A stretch of DNA of 64,000 bases from Guyanagaster necrorhizus (Eukaryota > Basidiomycota > Agaricomycetes > Agaricales > Physalacriaceae), in contig NW_025064890.1 of NCBI RefSeq assembly GCF_019112545.1, positions 1 through 64,000 on the forward strand, read 5' to 3'. The notes beneath the pieces are model-generated. The model was given only the letters and a program-made list of their open reading frames with translations. It made no database searches and was not told the DNA's origin. How positions within the stretch are numbered: the first letter of the stretch is position 1; the number at the start of each line of letters is the position of its first letter. Position numbers and translations under genes: made by a program. Of the stretch, positions 12,655-22,785 are shown piece by piece.

Positions 12655-13152
12655 TGTTACACACATGCTGCTGATCTCTGTGTCACCTCAACCAACTACA
12701 AATCTAATCATGCTACCCACCAGACTCTGGCCACTTCCTATTACCTACCAATTTCATTTCACCATTATCATTTCACATCCATATTTCACATTGTAATATC
12801 TAGACCCCAAACTCGATAGTGAATACTGACACCAGAACCTAATGAAACCCAACTCAGAATTAGCTACTATTAGTATATAAAGCCATGTACATCATTGTAA
12901 CTACTCAGTTTGAATATCAACTTGGATAAGCCATCTACACTTTGCACTCACTTCCACTCCTCCCTACCTCATCCATCGGATTCCACTCCAAAGGATATTC
13001 CTATTCACTTCTCTAATGGAACTCTGGTCTGTCTATCCAGATCCTTGGACTCCGACTCAAGGGTGATGTTGCCAATAGCTTCGTCAATGCCCATGCACTC
13101 TGCTGGACTCCACGCATGCACTCAAGCCCACTCGATTGGCACATTCTTAACA
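12655..13152 (+). repeat. 5' LTR of A1
   Basis: The LTR is 498 bp, starts TGTTACAC and ends TTCTTAACA. It contains a TATA box at 12874-12881. It aligns along its length with the 3' LTR at 20218-20748 and with the two LTRs of A2. Confidence 0.9.
12874..12917 (+). promoter_or_regulatory. LTR TATA box and predicted transcript 5' end
   Basis: TATATAAA lies at 12874-12881. Starting 33 nt after the first T is AGTTTGAATAT (12907-12917), whose less mutated form in A2 is AGTTCGAATAT. This 11-mer is the reverse complement of the primer region that begins 2 nt after the LTR. In Tf1-type elements the first 11 nt of the RNA serve as primer, so the complementarity and the distance from the TATA box together predict the start site. 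Confidence 0.6.
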
Positions 13153-13154
13153 GT

Positions 13155-13180
13155 ATATTCAAACTCAAACCCTTGAGTCA
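13155..13180 (+). promoter_or_regulatory. Self-priming primer-binding region of A1
   Basis: Two nt after the LTR end, block 1 (13155-13165) is complementary to the predicted RNA 5' end at 12907-12917. After a 3-nt gap, block 2 (13169-13180, ACCCTTGAGTCA, G at the last base in A2) is complementary to CGACTCAAGGGT at 13053-13064 in the LTR. No complement to a tRNA 3' CCA end (TGG start) is present here. Confidence 0.6.
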
Positions 13181-13191
13181 AAAATTTTATT

Positions 13192-14638
13192 ATATCCACT
13201 ACATTTACTGAACCCACAGAAACTGATCTCAAACAAACTCAGCTCACTCATTCAAACATGTTTTCTATGGAAGACATTCTGGCCTCCACCTCAAAGAAAC
13301 AACCAGGCCTTTTCAGATTGGCCTCCAGTGAAGGACAATCTTTCCATAGAGAAACCTACAATCACTCTAGCTTCACTGCCTGCCAACCTAATTATGACAA
13401 TTCCCCTAACCCTTTTGACATCACCAGCATTCCAACCAATGGGGCCCGATGGGCCAGCCTGATGTATGATGCCTGAACCAACCCCCCATCAGACCCCTTA
13501 TCCCTGGGCAACAACTATGGGAATCCAGACAGCTCAGACTCAGAGGGCAGAGATGAAGACACCCCTACTCATACTCCCATCCAACGGGAACCAGCTGGCA
13601 ATCCACCAAACCCTTTCCCAGGTGGACCAGAAGGTCCAGGAGGTCCAGGAGGTCCAGGTGGTCCCAATGGCCCAGGCAGCACCGACAGCTCTACAGGAAG
13701 TAACAATCCAAACCAGCAGGATATGTTCTTAGAATTCATGAACCTGTTACGAGGAGTCTCCGCCTCCCTCAACAACCCTAAACCGCCACTGTCCATACCA
13801 AGGTCAAGGAACCAGAACCATTTGATGGCTCTGACCCTCACAAACTGAAGGCTTTCATTGTCTCCCTTCAATTGAACTTCAACAACAGACCTACCGCATT
13901 TGCAATAGATGCTAACAAAGTTAACTACACTATTTCATTCCTGGCTGACACTGCGCTCAACTGGTTCAAACCAGACATTCTTAACCCCAATCCATGGAAT
14001 CCACCAGCCTGGCAATTCTCCTATGCAGCCTTCTTAGATGAGCTTCGTAGCAACTTCAGCCCTTTTGATGCTATCGGAGATGCTGAAGATGCATTAGAAC
14101 ACCTTCAGATGCGTGATGGTGATCGGATCATGAAGTATATGGTTCAATTCAACCAGTATGCTTTGCAAATTGGGTATGGAGATAACTCCCTCTGCCATGC
14201 CTTTTACCATGGCCTCTGCACCCATATCAAGGATGACATGGCACACCATGAGAAGCCAAACAACCTTTGTGATATGTGCTTCCTTGCCCAAAAACTTGAT
14301 GCTCACTACTGGACCCAGAAGACCGAAATTGCCCATGAAAACTGGGACAATAAATTTCCCAACCCCAAATCCAAGGGGTCTAACACTTCTTTCTCGGACT
14401 CCAGCTCCACACCGAAATCTACTGCCCCTAAGCCCTATGCCGACAAGCTAGGCAAAGATGGCCATCTTACTCAGAAAAAAAAGACCACCGGTGCCAGAAC
14501 AACCTTTGCATGTTCTGTGGAGCCAAACACAAGACCGAGGACTGCAACAAGCAGAAGGCAGCAGCCTCTGCCAAGAGTTATGCAGCAGAAGTTGACATGG
14601 CTCCTATGGAACTGGCCCTGATAGAGTCAGAAAACTAG
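13192..14638 (+). pseudogene. A1 gag, inactive
   Basis: This corresponds to the A2 gag gene. The start codon is ATA at 13192-13194 where A2 has ATG. The N-terminal third is polar and low in complexity, with a Gly-Gly-Pro run from a 9-bp minisatellite at about 13618-13660. A one-base deletion near 13783 shifts the frame. The capsid part (about 13800-14320) includes ALNWFKPD and HLQMRDGDRIMKYM. The zinc-knuckle segment (about 14500-14545, C-x2[10 protein letters not shown] in A2) is out of frame with its surroundings. The gag stop homologue TAG lies at 14636-14638. Confidence 0.75.
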
Positions 14639-17600
14639 GAAACAACTCTGTTCCCTCCGTGTGAGTTCAGAGTTGCATCGACTGTATTTGCACACCAGAG
14701 ATCATCACTCTCAATGCAACATCCCTTTCCAATCACTCCTTCCACATCCCCCTCTCAGCAGAATTGCTGACTACTACAGAACCCGATGGTTCCCCAACTT
14801 GTATCATCCTACGTTTTCTTGCCCTTATTGATTTTGGCTCTAGCCACTGCTTTGTTGACACTAAGTATGTAGCTGCCAATGAAATTCCCATTAAAACCAT
14901 CCCTAGTGTGCAACTTCGATTATTTGATGGCTCCATCAGGAGCTGTATATCTCAAATCGCAACCATCCCTATCTGTTTCCCATCTGGAGACACCTTCGCC
15001 ACTGACTTCTATGTCACTCCTCTGGATTCGTCTTGCAATCTTGTTCTAGGATACAACTGGCTCTCCTGCTACAATCCATTGATTGACTGGGTTGAGAACA
15101 GTATTATTTTCTGCTCAAGCTACCAGGATCTCACTCCAACCAATTCCATGGCCTCCACTGCATCCCAGAGACTTCTATGCTTACAGGACAACAGTCCACC
15201 CCCCTCTGAGCCTTTCAGCTCAAATCCGGGACTTTCGTGCCTACAGGACAACAGTCCATCCCTCTTCAAGCCTTTCAGCTCAAATCTGAGACTTCCATGC
15301 CCACTGAACTCCATCAGTCCAACTTCCAGGGCTTCACCCCATTCCAAATCGACTCTGGGTAACCGGCAGACTCCATTCCTGTATGAACCTATCTACTCCT
15401 ATCCTCCCTCAGAGTCTTTTACTATGAAAGCACATCCAAAGATCTCCATCATATCTGCTGCCGCATTTATCCAAGCTAGTGCAGAAGAAGGTGCTCAGCA
15501 GTTCACACTGCAGCCTTTCTTGCCTAATATTAGAGCCAAAGCCACATCTGTGGAACCAGCAGATCTTTCATCAGTGCCAGTAGAGTACCATGATTTTGCA
15601 GACATCTTCAGTGATACTCTCTCCAAAAAGCTACCCAAACACAGGCCATATGACCTTAAAATCAACCTTGAGAAAGGAACATCTCCACTGCTTGGCCCCA
15701 TTTATTCTCTCTCAGAATCTGAACTCAAAGCACTATAAGAGTTTATTGATGATAATCTGTGCAATGGGTTCATTACACCATCCTGCTCTCCACATGGGGC
15801 TCCAGTTCTATTTGTCAAGAAAAAGACCGGTGAACTCCGACTTTGTGTCGACTACTGTGGCCTAAACAAAATCTCTAAGAAGGATCGCTACCCTCTTTCC
15901 CTCATTTCTGATCTCCTCAACTCTGCCTGCTCTGCATGCATCTACACCAAGCTCGACCTTTGGCATGCCTACCATCTTGTTCGCATAGCTAAGAGGGATG
16001 AATGGAAAACAGCCTTCCAGACCTGTTATGGTTTCTTCGAATGGCATGTCATGCCTTTTGGCCTCACAAATGCTCCAGTGGCATTCCAACGATTTGTGAA
16101 CGATATATTCTCTAACATGCTCAACATATCAGTAGTAGTCTACCTCGGCAACATCCTCATATATTCTGACAACCCAGAAGATCACCAGAAACATGTTCGT
16201 GAGGTCCTACACAAGCTTAGAGCTAATAGACTCTATTGCAAAGATTCCAAATGTGAATTCAACCGGAATTCCATAGAATATCTAGGCTATATCCTATCAT
16301 CTGAAGGACTTTGCATGTCTGAAGAAAAAGTCAAGGCCATTGTTGACTGGCTGGTGCCACGAAAAGTCAAGAACATCTAATCTTTTCTTGGCTTTGCCAA
16401 CTTCTACCATCGCTTCATACACGAATATAGCGATATCATCCTCCCTCTTACATGACTCACTCACAAGGGAACTTCATGGAAATTTGACAACAAATGCTTG
16501 GCTGCCTTCAATGAGTTGAAACAGGCCTTTACACACACTCTCATTCTTACCCACTGGGTCCCTGATCGAAAGATAATGGTGGAAACTGACACCTCCAACT
16601 ATGCAATTGCAGCTATCCTCTCCATCTATCTTGAAGATGGTGAAATTCACCCCATCATTTTCTGCTCCCAGAGCCTCCACAATGCTGAACTCAACTATGA
16701 CACTCATGACAAAGAGCTTCTAGCCATTTTTGAAGCCTTTAAACATTGGTGGCACTACCTTGAAGGCTCTGCGGACTCCATCAATATCATAACAGACCAC
16801 AGGAACCTTGAATACTTTGCCACCACTAAGATTCTAACCTGCCAACAGGTCCGCTGGTCCGAATACCTATCCCAGTTCAACCTAGTAATCCAGTTCTGCC
16901 CTGGAAAACTTGGTGGGAAACCGAATGCACTCACTAGATGATGGGATGTCTACCCTAAAGAGGGGGATAGCCAATATGCCTAAATCAACCCCCACAATTT
17001 CCAACCCATGTTCACCCAAGAACAACTCTCTGCATCACTCTGAGCAACCTATCTTGAAGGCTCCACCCTATGGGCTAGTGCCATCATAGATATCAACAAA
17101 CTCCACACCAATATCAGACAAGCACAATTCTCTGATGCTATATCCTCCAATGGCCTCCGCCAGGCCAAGGCTGCTTCTGAATCCTCTTCCTCTCAATGGT
17201 CTATTGACGAATCCAACATCCTTTGCTTTGAAGGCCGCATCCACATCCCAGACTCTGATGATCTCCATCTCTGTATACTACAGAACAATCATGACCATAT
17301 CTTGGCAGGTCACTTTGGTCAAAACCAGACATTAGAACTAGTCCAGTGGAACTACACCTGACCAAAGATGCATGAATATGTCTAATACTATGTTAAGTTC
17401 TGCACAGTTTGTGGGTGCAACAAGGCACCCAGACACCACCCCTATAGGTTACTGAAACCTCTGTCAGTTCCTGAACGGCCATGGGATTCTATTTCCATAG
17501 ACTTCATTGAACAACTACTGGACTCCAATGGATTCACCACCATCTTAGTAGTCATAGACCGAGCTAGCAAGCAAGCCATCTTCATTCTCACTTATGACAC

Positions 17601-18590
17601 CATCAACTCTATGGAGCTTGTCCAACTGTTCCTTATCCATGTATTCTCCAAACATAGGGTACCCAGTCACATCACATCCGACTGTGGCTCTGAATTCATC
17701 TCCCAATTTACTTGCGCCTTAGCTATGGCCCTTGACATGGAACTCCATCTTACCTCTGGTTATCATCTGGAGGCTGATGGCCAAACTGAATGAGCAAACC
17801 AAACTCTGGAACAATACATCCGCATCTACTGCTCCTACCAGCAGGATAACTGGGACACCCTCTTACCCATTGCTGAATTCGCCTACAATAATGCCCCTAA
17901 CATGTCCACCAGAATTTCCCCATTCTTCACTAACAAGGGTTACCACTCCAACATCACCATTCACCCTGAAAGGGATATCGCCTCCACCTGGGCCCGAGAT
18001 TTCACAGTCAATCTTGATGAACTCCATCAATTACTGAAGGATGAAATTTCTGAAGCCCAGTCTCACTACAAGACCCAAGCAGACAAGCACCGGATTTCAG
18101 CACCTCTATTCACAGTGGGGGACAAGGTCTACTTCAGCTCCAAACATATCAAAACCACCCACCCAACCAGAAAATTTTCGGAGAAATACCTTGGTCCTTT
18201 CGAAATCATAGCCCAACCTGGTACCCACTCTTTTACCCTGAGGCTTCTGCCGGACCTCCAGTCCATTCACCCCATCTTCCATGTGTCACAATTGGAACCT
18301 ATAGAAGAAAACACCATTCCTAACCGAATCCAATCACCACTGCCTCCAGTCGAAGTTGACGGAGAAGAACATTTCAAAATAGCCCAAATCCTTGACTCTA
18401 AACTGGACCACCGGTTCTGCTGCCCACTGCTGTACAAAATCCAGTGGCTAGGATACGAAGATACCAATGAAGAATTTGCTTGGTTACCGGCCTCCAAGTT
18501 CTCTGCCAATGAATTTATTGAAGAATTCCACCACTGATACCCAGACAAACCAGGACCCTTGTCCAAAGTTATTCAAACATCCCATTCCTG
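14639..18590 (+). pseudogene. A1 pol, inactive (PR-RT-RH-IN-chromodomain)
   Basis: Protease near 14820 reads LALIDFGSS, so the catalytic D-S-G is D-F-G. Reverse transcriptase spans about 15720-16380; its active site near 16141 reads YLGNIL where A2 has YLDDIL, removing both metal-binding Asp residues. RNase H spans about 16560-16850 (ETDTSNYA, HDKELLAIFEAF). Integrase spans about 17280-17900 with the CTVCG zinc motif, SIDFIEQL, TSDCGSEF and ADGQTE. The chromodomain spans about 18360-18530 (EEHFKIAQIL, IQWLGYEDTNEEFAW). Stops include TAA at 15736-15738 and TGA after ADGQTE. The terminal stop present in A2 is TGG here. The copy cannot encode an active polymerase. Confidence 0.85.
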
Positions 18591-18752
18591 GACACCACCA
18601 ACACCCCACCTTACCATTTCAATTCTAACCACTAATTACCACCGTTCAATCACCCTTCCTACACTTTCAAAGTCAAAAAATTTTTGCATTTACATTTTTG
18701 TCCACTACCAACATCCGATGCCCTTTTCTATATACATTTTGTACAAAATATT

Positions 18753-20078
18753 TTACAAAAAAGTGGAACCCGATGGGCCTGCACCAGAACCCGAACTCTC
18801 CCCCCGCTCCTTCAACTCCTTTATATCCTCATCCAGCCCCTTCAACATCGCCTCCTGAAGATCCTCCACCTCCTGATCCCTCTCATCCTTGAAAATCAGT
18901 CGGGCCTTCTTCCAGGCCTCCACCTCAGACTCCAAAAACAGCTCCGAAGGAGACAACATATCATCAGAACTGTAGTCATCTTGAAGATCTGCCACAGTAT
19001 CATGAATATCTGCCACCTTGTCTGCTAACTCATCCATGCGACACATCAACTTGCATATCAATTGTGAAAGTTGGTGGAGACCAGCAGAGACCTTCACACT
19101 GCTGATCACCTTGCTCACGGTGACCCCCTTGTTGAACGAACAGGTGGTTTTCTTGATCTTGCAGCGAGAGCAAGTCCACTCTCGACCAGCACCTTCGGTT
19201 ACCAGGCATGCATAACACTGGGCACCATCTTGATGACAGCACACACAACTCCCTAAAAACAAAAAAAAAGCTAAGTTGAGCCATGAAAGAAAACCAAGAC
19301 ACTTACTTTCACCATCCAACAATTCCTTGCCCCCTGTCGGTCCCGCCACTTCCAACTTTGCCTGCTTTTTGGGGCTAACAACCACCTCTGTCCCACTGCC
19401 ATCCACTACACTCCTCAACCTGAACTTGTGTTTACGGCTCTTCTCCACTAGACCCACTACTCTTTTCTTCCCCTCCCGCACCTTCTTCCTCCTCTCCAGA
19501 GTCTCCTCAGATTCCTTGGACTCATTGTCCCCCTCAGTCCCCTTGTCCTGCTCATCATCAGACCCTGGAAGCATAGGGTGAGCCACCTTCTTGAAGCAAA
19601 GACCAGAACCAGGATCAAACCGTTCCGCCAACACTTGACACAGCTGAAAATCAATGGCCTCTGTGGGGGTCATTTGCAACCCATCCTCTGCAACCATCCC
19701 CTCTGGCTCTACCTCCTCAGTCTCAGCCCTCGCTGCTGCCTCCACGGCCTCCCTCTCCTCAGCTTTCCTCTGAGCCACCTCTTTCAATGTCTCCTCTGCC
19801 TCCTTAGCCCGCCTCTCCATGGCCTGCCAAACCTCCTCCCTCTTCCTCTCCAACTCCTCCTTCTGCTCCTTTTTCCATGCCTCCTGGGCCACATGGTCCA
19901 CCCAGACCCTTTCCTCCCACTCCTGCTCCCCTTGCCACTCCAAATGGCTCTCTACGGCCTCTGCATATTCTTCCTCTACGGTTTGCCATTCCAGACGAAA
20001 CAATTCCTTGGTCTCTTCAGGGCCATTGGGGGTGGATCCCCTCACCAAAGGCTCAGGAGTGCATGAGCGATGATACGT
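18753..20078 (-). CDS. Antisense gene of element A1: coiled coil with Zn-cluster-like segment
   Basis: A frame of 441 codons lies on the strand opposite to gag-pol, between pol and the 3' LTR. The first codon matching the A2 start is ACG at 20076-20078, so initiation is impaired here. Order: a short N-terminal segment; a long Glu/Arg/Lys/Ala-rich coiled coil (about residues 20-150); acidic and basic low-complexity parts; a Cys-rich segment near residue 280 (CVCC, CYAC, CSRCKIKKTTC); a heptad-like C-terminal part rich in Leu and Asp; a Gly/Ser tail. A 54-nt intron with GTAAGT donor at 19306 and TAG acceptor at 19253 is likely, but being a multiple of three it leaves the frame open if retained. 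The Cys spacing resembles DNA-binding Zn clusters of fungal proteins. Function is unknown. Confidence 0.6.
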   Translation of the reverse strand, partial: TYHRSCTPEPLVRGSTPNGPEETKELFRLEWQTVEEEYAEAVESHLEWQGEQEWEERVWVDHVAQEAWKKEQKEELERKREEVWQAMERRAKEAEETLKEVAQRKAEEREAVEAAARAETEEVEPEGMVAEDGLQMTPTEAIDFQLCQVLAERFDPGSGLCFKKVAHPMLPGSDDEQDKGTEGDNESKESEETLERRKKVREGKKRVVGLVEKSRKHKFRLRSVVDGSGTEVVVSPKKQAKLEVAGPTGGKELLDGESKCLGFLSWLNLAFFLFLGSCVCCHQDGAQCYACLVTEGAGREWTCSRCKIKKTTCSFNKGVTVSKVISSVKVSAGLHQLSQLICKLMCRMDELADKVADIHDTVADLQDDYSSDDMLSPSELFLESEVEAWKKARLIFKDERDQEVEDLQEAMLKGLDEDIKELKERGESSGSGAGPSGSTFL

Positions 20079-20204
20079 GGTGAGCAATAATATAGGCAAA
20101 GATGGTGGTTTCAGATCAAGCTGAAAAAACTCCTATGGCCACCAACAATCTTCCATGTGGCCCCACCAGCCATCGGGATCTGTGCTCTTGAGGGCAAGAA
20201 TGCT

Positions 20205-20217
20205 AAGAGGGGGATAC
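20205..20217 (+). promoter_or_regulatory. Polypurine tract of A1
   Basis: AAGAGGGGGATAC immediately precedes the TGTTA start of the 3' LTR, the expected place for the plus-strand primer. The A2 equivalent is at 22651-22665 on the other strand. Confidence 0.7.
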
Positions 20218-20748
20218 TGTTATATGCATGCTGCTGGCCTCCATGTCACCTCAACCAACCGCAAATCCAATCACACTACCCACTGGACTCTGACCACTTT
20301 TCATTATCTACTAATTTCATTTCACCAGTATCATTTCACATCCGTATTTCACATTGTAATATCTAGACCCCAAACTCAGTAACGAATACCGACACCAGAA
20401 CCCAATGGAACCCGACTCAGAATTAGCTACCATTAGTATATAAAGCCATGTACATCATCATAGCTACTCAGTTCGAATATCAACTTGGATAAGCCATCTA
20501 CACTTCGTACTCACCCTTCCCTATCTCATCTGTTGGATTCTGCTCCAAAGGATACTCCTGCTCACTTCTCTGATGGAACTCTGGTCTGTCCATTCAGATC
20601 CTTGGGCTCCGACTCAAGAGTGACATTGCCAATAGCTTCGTCAATGCCCATGCACTCCACTGGACTCTGCACGTGCACTCAAGCCCACTCGATTGGCACA
20701 TTCCTAACAGCATGCACTCAAGCCTACTCAATTGGCACATTCCTAATA
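20218..20748 (+). repeat. 3' LTR of A1, with a terminal 39-bp tandem duplication
   Basis: It begins TGTTATATGCATG and ends CCTAATA, one C-to-T change from the family end TAACA, followed by the target copy TTTGA. It is about 33 bp longer than the 5' LTR because its last 39 bp (20710-20748) repeat the preceding 39 bp (to 20709, ending CCTAACA) imperfectly. Confidence 0.85.
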
Positions 20749-22155
20749 TTTGACAAGATTACAGATATCACAGGAGGTGTGTGCTGTATCATGGCAAGTG
20801 ATGCTGCCTCTGATAGGACCTTCTCCAGGCTCCAATTTCTTCCTTCTAGATGAGAAACTACAAATTTGCTCTTGGATTCTATTCAACAACATCACTCTAT
20901 AGCCCTTCTGACTCTGCTCATGGGCAACACATGCTCTACTCATAATATCATGACAAGCATTTTCATTATGATCTGGGCTGTTTGAATCGTAGATAGCTAG
21001 ACTTCACCACAGCAATTTTTGTCCTGCTCAACTGTATGACAGATTTTCTATTCTATTATGTACTTAAGGTGAGATTGGATACTCGCCTCAACAACATTCA
21101 ATCACATTTCTTCAAATTCCTCAGTGTGCTTCTTGCTACATCAGTAGTTCTTATATTCATGCCTTCATTTAATTAGCATTCTAGATAGGTTTTTAGTTCT
21201 CTTGTTTCTTCAGTATTGTTATTCTGAAAATAGGTAATATTTTTAGGATAAATAGTTTGGGCAAGTTCTATTCACACATTCTCAGGTCATCAGCTAACCA
21301 TTGAGTTCAAGATGTGGACCATATCTCTTTCCATTTCCCTTACAATCCTCAATTTGCCCACAATATTAGAGACAAGACAGTCCAGTTCAAACTCAGCTTT
21401 TGGTACTGCTTGTGACATCATTGAGATAATCCTTTGGATTGTCAGTTGCAATGATCTGATACATTCACAGAGAGGCAAAAGTCAAGTTTGGCAAGGCCTT
21501 CACCTCAAAGCTCAAGCTCTCAAGTGATGGGACTAAAGTCTTATGGCTTCAACCAACCAATTCAGCATGCAATCCTCAGAACTGAAGTAACACCCACATA
21601 CACTTTCATAGTCTATCTGATTGCCTCATTCAAAGGGTGGAGTGGCATCTTCATGGTGATGCCCATTTATTGGTATAGTTGTCTTTCTATTTTATTCTGG
21701 TCACAGGTGAGTGTAATAGTCTAAATCAGGGTGCTGTAATTGATGTTGTCTCCCATTGAATAGGTTTTTGCCCTGGGTTTCCTTATGAGATGTACCTTTG
21801 TGCTGAATCTGACAACTTTTGCTGGTAGAAACTTTTGTCTCATTGTCAACTTCCAGTTAAAGATAACCTCTTAGGCATGAGATGCTTGATGGTGGTCTTT
21901 GCATTAGTCTAATGTTGATGTTTTCTTCTTGTGCTGATAGCATTGCATTGGCAGAACTGCACTTCAGGTGGTAATATAAAATATCTCTTAATTTATTTAT
22001 CATATTCCCTCAGACATTCTCACAGAAATTGTATATTGTCACAGACCTATACTCTTGTCATCTACAAGCCTGAAAAGTAGAGCTACAGAATACAATACTT
22101 CTCATGTCTAATCTCTCATCTAGCTCAATATCTGGACAATGAGGTTCATTGTCTC
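20749..22155. other. Between A1 and A2: decayed DNA, no recognisable gene
   Basis: TTTGA at 20749-20753 is the right target copy of A1 and GTCTC at 22151-22155 the left target copy of A2. The 1.4 kb between holds short open stretches (21312-21527 and 21488-21724 on the plus strand, the latter hydrophobic) with no family I recognise. CpG is almost absent, as in the other old DNA of this half of the window. Confidence 0.6.
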
Positions 22156-22650
22156 TGTTAGGAACGTGCCAATCGAGTGGGCTTGAGTGCATGCACAGAG
22201 TCCGGCGGAGTGCATGGGCGTCGACGAAGCTATTGGCAACATCACCCTTGAGTCGGGGCCCAAGGATCTGGATGGACAGGATGGAGATTCATCAGAGAAA
22301 TGAACCGGAATGTCCTTCGGAGCGGAATCTGACGGACGAGGTAGTGAGGAGTTGAAGTGAGTGCGAAGTGTGGGCTTATCCAAGTTGATATTCGAACTGA
22401 GTAGTTACAGTGATATACATGGCTTTATATACTAATGGTAGCTAATTCCGAGTCGGGTTCCATTGGGTTCTGGTGTGAATATTCGCTACTGAGTTCGGGG
22501 TCTAGGTATTACAATGTGAAATACAGATGTGAAATGATAATGGTGAAATGAAATTAGTAGGTAATGGGAAGCGGCCGGAGTCTGGTGGGTAGCGTGATAG
22601 AATTCGTGGTTGGTTGAGGTGACATGGAGGCCGGCGGTATGCGCATAACA
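22156..22650 (-). repeat. 3' LTR of A2
   Basis: TGTTA...TAACA ends, 495 bp. TATA box complement TTTATATA at 22424-22431 and the predicted transcript-start 11-mer at 22388-22398. By eye it differs from the other A2 LTR at about 18 positions, all transitions. Confidence 0.92.
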
Positions 22651-22665
22651 GTATCCCCCCTTTAG
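22651..22665 (-). promoter_or_regulatory. Polypurine tract of A2
   Basis: On the minus strand AAAGGGGGGATAC directly precedes the 3' LTR. The pyrimidine run on the plus strand is GTATCCCCCCTTT. Confidence 0.7.
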
Positions 22666-22785
22666 CGTTCTTGCCCTCAACAGCGCTGATCCCGATGGCC
22701 AGTGGGGCCACATGGAGGATTGTTGGTAGCCGTGGGAGTTTTGTATCTTGATCTGAAACCACTATCATCACCTATATCGCTCGCC

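Larger units (their letters stand above)
12655..20748 (+). mobile_element. Family A chromovirus, copy A1, full length but defective
   Basis: This is a complete LTR retrotransposon of about 8.1 kb flanked by the 5-bp duplication TTTGA (12650-12654 and 20749-20753). Its order is 5' LTR, self-complementary primer region, gag, pol (PR, RT, RNase H, integrase, chromodomain), a long gene on the opposite strand, polypurine tract, 3' LTR. The integrase-RNase H order and the chromodomain place it in Ty3/gypsy chromoviruses, and the primer layout fits the Tf1/sushi group. Compared with A2 it has many more C-to-T and G-to-A changes, loss of the gag ATG, a frameshift in gag, stops throughout pol and altered catalytic motifs. 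Confidence 0.9.

Noticed and set aside
13053..13180. tRNA-derived primer-binding site after the family A LTR
   Set aside because: The sequence does not begin with the TGG complement of a tRNA CCA end; complementarity to the element's own LTR is longer and conserved in both copies.
20710..20748. Possible nested solo LTR fragment at the end of the A1 3' LTR
   Set aside because: It is only 39 bp and a direct copy of the preceding LTR end; the TTTGA target copy follows it, so it belongs to A1.
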